DNA from: Vibrio sp. STUT-A11
GTDB lineage: Bacteria > Pseudomonadota > Gammaproteobacteria > Enterobacterales > Vibrionaceae
Length of the DNA: 64,000 nt
Reading direction: 5' to 3'
Assembly: GCF_026000435.1 (NCBI RefSeq)
Contig: NZ_AP026763.1
Span: 2,790,001 to 2,854,000 of the forward strand
Of this stretch, positions 62,049-64,000 are shown one piece after another (position 1 is the first letter of the stretch; every line of letters begins with the position of its first letter). The notes beneath the pieces were generated by a model. It did no database searches. It saw only the letters and a list, made by a program, of their open reading frames with translations, and was not told the origin of the DNA. Position numbers and translations under genes: made by a program.

Positions 62049-64000
62049 TTATACCCCTAGTTTCCAACCTAAAGTACGCATCACATCTGAAAATACGCCT
62101 GCAGCAGTTACTTCAGTACCCGCACCGTAACCACGTAATACCAAAGGAATTGGTTGGTAGTAACGGCTGTAAAATGCTAGTGCGTTTTCACCATCTTTAA
62201 TTTTGTACATTGGATCATTTTCATCAACACTTGCAATGCTGACTTTGCACTTGCCTTCACTAATTTCACCAACATAACGCAAAACTTTACCTTCTTCAGC
62301 GGCTTTTGCGACCAGATCTTTAAAGTAAGCATCCGCTTCAGGTAGTCGCGCCATAAACTCATCAACGCTGCCTGAATCGTCAAAGCCAGGTGGCAGCGCC
62401 TGATCAACCACAACGTCTTCCAACTCTAGCGACATTCCCGCTTCACGAGCTAGAATAAGAAGCTTACGAGCCACATCCATACCCGATAGATCATCACGTG
62501 GATCCGGTTCAGTGAAGCCGTTCTCTTTCGCAATGTTGGTCGCTTCGCTCAAGCTCATGCCTTCGTCTAGTTTACCAAAGATGTAAGACAGTGAGCCTGA
62601 CAGAATACCGCTGAAGCGCTCAAGCTCATCACCTGCTGAAATGAGATTTTGTAGGTTTTCAATCACCGGCAGCCCCGCACCAACGGTTGTCTCGTACATC
62701 AGTTTACGACGTGAGTTACGCGCCACATCGCGAAGCTGATGGTAGTACGCCATGCTTGCTGTGTTTGCTTTTTTGTTTGGTGTTACAACGTGGAAGCCCG
62801 CCGCCAGGAAGTCGGCATACTGATTAGCAATATCTTCACTCGAAGTACAGTCAACTAACACAGGGTTAATAATGTGGTTGCGTTGCACCAATGCAATAAG
62901 GCGAGCCAAACTAAACTCTTCCGTTGTCGAAGACATACGATCTCGCCAATGCTCCAGTGATAGGCCTTCACTATCGAGTAACAGTCCTTTACTGTTTGCC
63001 AAACCACATACGCGAATGATGATGCCTTTCTCTGCCAGTTTTGCTTGTTGACGTTCAATCTGATCCACTAGCTCACCACCAACACCACCAATGCCTACGA
63101 CGAAAACATCAAGGAAGTGTTTAGAATTGAACAGGTTCATGTGACAAGCTTTGATTGCCTCAGAGATCTTATCTTCAGGAATAACAGCAGAGATAGCTCG
63201 CTCGGAAGAGCCCTGTGCAATTGCTACGATATTGACATTCACTTCTGCAAGAGATGAGAAGAAACGTGAAGCAACACCACGTGACGTACGCATACCATCA
63301 CCAACCAGTGTCACAATCGCTACATCATCAATGAATTCGACTGGTTCAAGCAAACCGTCTTTCAGTTCCAGCTCAAACGCTTCTGCCAGAGTCTGTTGTG
63401 CTTTTACTTTATCTTGTGCTTCTATACAGAAACTGATGCTGTATTCTGAAGATGACTGAGTGATCAGTACAATTGACACACCTGCTGACGACATTGCGCC
63501 AAAGACTCGGCTCGCCATGCCAACCATGCCTTTCATACCAGGACCAGAGACGTTAACCATGGTCAGATCATTCAGTGTAGTAATACCCTTGATAGCCAGA
63601 TTATCTTCACCCGTATCTTGACCAATCAAGGTACCAGCACCTTGCGGGTTAAAACTGTTTTTGATTAAGCATGGGATGTGGAACTGAGCAATTGGGGCAA
63701 TGGTTTTCGGGTGCAGAACGGATGCACCGAAGTAAGACAGCTCCATCGCTTCCTGATAGCTAAGCGACTTTAGTAGCCTTGCATCTTCTACTAAGCGAGG
63801 ATCACAGTTGTATACGCCATCAACGTCAGTCCAGATTTCACAACAATCGGCACGAAGACAAGCGGCTAAAACAGCAGCTGAATAGTCTGACCCGTTACGA
63901 CCCAGTGTAACCAGTTCTCCTTTCTCGTTACCGGCAGTAAAACCAGGCATGATGTTAACATGACCTTGAGGAAGAGGCTTTTGGCGGAAATTTTGTGTAG
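62049..64000 (-). CDS. thrA: Bifunctional aspartokinase/homoserine dehydrogenase I, N-terminus outside window
   Basis: This enzyme catalyses the first and third steps from aspartate to homoserine. The frame runs off the right edge, so the amino-terminal part of the kinase and any thr leader are not visible. Visible parts are the kinase stretch GFTAGNEKGELVTLGRNGSDYSA, two ACT-type regulatory segments (VNVSGPGMKGMVG, VALVGDGM-like IVTLVGDGM), and the dehydrogenase Rossmann fold VVGIGGVGGELVDQ with TPNKKANT and GILSGSLSYIFG. It is the first gene of thrABC. Confidence 0.97.
   Translation of the reverse strand, partial: TQNFRQKPLPQGHVNIMPGFTAGNEKGELVTLGRNGSDYSAAVLAACLRADCCEIWTDVDGVYNCDPRLVEDARLLKSLSYQEAMELSYFGASVLHPKTIAPIAQFHIPCLIKNSFNPQGAGTLIGQDTGEDNLAIKGITTLNDLTMVNVSGPGMKGMVGMASRVFGAMSSAGVSIVLITQSSSEYSISFCIEAQDKVKAQQTLAEAFELELKDGLLEPVEFIDDVAIVTLVGDGMRTSRGVASRFFSSLAEVNVNIVAIAQGSSERAISAVIPEDKISEAIKACHMNLFNSKHFLDVFVVGIGGVGGELVDQIERQQAKLAEKGIIIRVCGLANSKGLLLDSEGLSLEHWRDRMSSTTEEFSLARLIALVQRNHIINPVLVDCTSSEDIANQYADFLAAGFHVVTPNKKANTASMAYYHQLRDVARNSRRKLMYETTVGAGLPVIENLQNLISAGDELERFSGILSGSLSYIFGKLDEGMSLSEATNIAKENGFTEPDPRDDLSGMDVARKLLILAREAGMSLELEDVVVDQALPPGFDDSGSVDEFMARLPEADAYFKDLVAKAAEEGKVLRYVGEISEGKCKVSIASVDENDPMYKIKDGENALAFYSRYYQPIPLVLRGYGAGTEVTAAGVFSDVMRTLGWKLGV

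Overview
The window is a chromosomal stretch from a Vibrio, most likely of the Harveyi clade; the species assignment is inference. The evidence is the gene content and order. It carries a LytS/LytTR pyruvate-sensing locus, HlyU, NptA, VpsR/CpsR and the gammaproteobacterial neighbourhoods rppH-ptsP-lgt-thyA, fldB/xerD-dsbC-recJ-prfB-lysS and ribF-ileS-lspA-fkpB-ispH. Coding density is high. I found no rRNA, tRNA, prophage, IS transposase or CRISPR array, so this is core genome rather than an island.

Layout. 1-9.8 kb: the 3' part of pheA, yjjX, the slt-trpR pair, ettA, an M23 endopeptidase, and the aroF-tyrA operon behind a perfect TyrR box. 9.8-13 kb: nagZ divergent from anmK-murQ, a peptidoglycan-recycling set. 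13-14 kb: a small exported protein and a lipoprotein, plus a palindromic repeat lying inside what looks like a split terminator. 14-18.5 kb: a short CstA-family transporter (btsU-like) followed by the kinase btsS and regulator btsR. The transporter promoter region holds ten LytTR-type half-sites phased every 20-21 bp. 18.5-26.4 kb: ispH, fkpB, lspA, ileS, ribF and murJ on the minus strand. 26.6-31.5 kb: rpsT (TTG start), hlyU, nhaR, nptA and a DUF1704 metallopeptidase-like gene. 31.5-38.1 kb: thyA, lgt, a TauE/SafE permease, ptsP and rppH. These are separated from divergent mutH by a 600-bp AT-rich region with DnaA boxes and clustered GATC sites. 38.1-42 kb: a small unknown gene, tas, a DUF1127 gene, an unlisted 36-codon ORF and vpsR. 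42-51 kb: lysS, prfB (with its programmed +1 frameshift), recJ, dsbC, xerD, fldB and brnQ. 51-59 kb: trmN6, srmB, yaaA, an alanine/sodium symporter, a DUF3545 gene, a hemerythrin-like gene, ung, a 38-codon ORF and nfo. 59-64 kb: grcA behind tandem FNR boxes, and thrABC with thrA cut by the window end.

How the genes work together. Three aromatic-amino-acid genes (pheA, aroF, tyrA) and trpR sit within 10 kb. The threonine operon is at the far end. Cell-wall genes (slt, M23, nagZ, anmK, murQ, murJ, lspA, lgt) are unusually frequent. DNA repair and replication genes (mutH, recJ, xerD, ung, nfo) are spread through the second half. The most striking non-coding signals are the phased array upstream of btsU, the DnaA-box/GATC cluster upstream of mutH, and the 53-bp-spaced FNR boxes at grcA.
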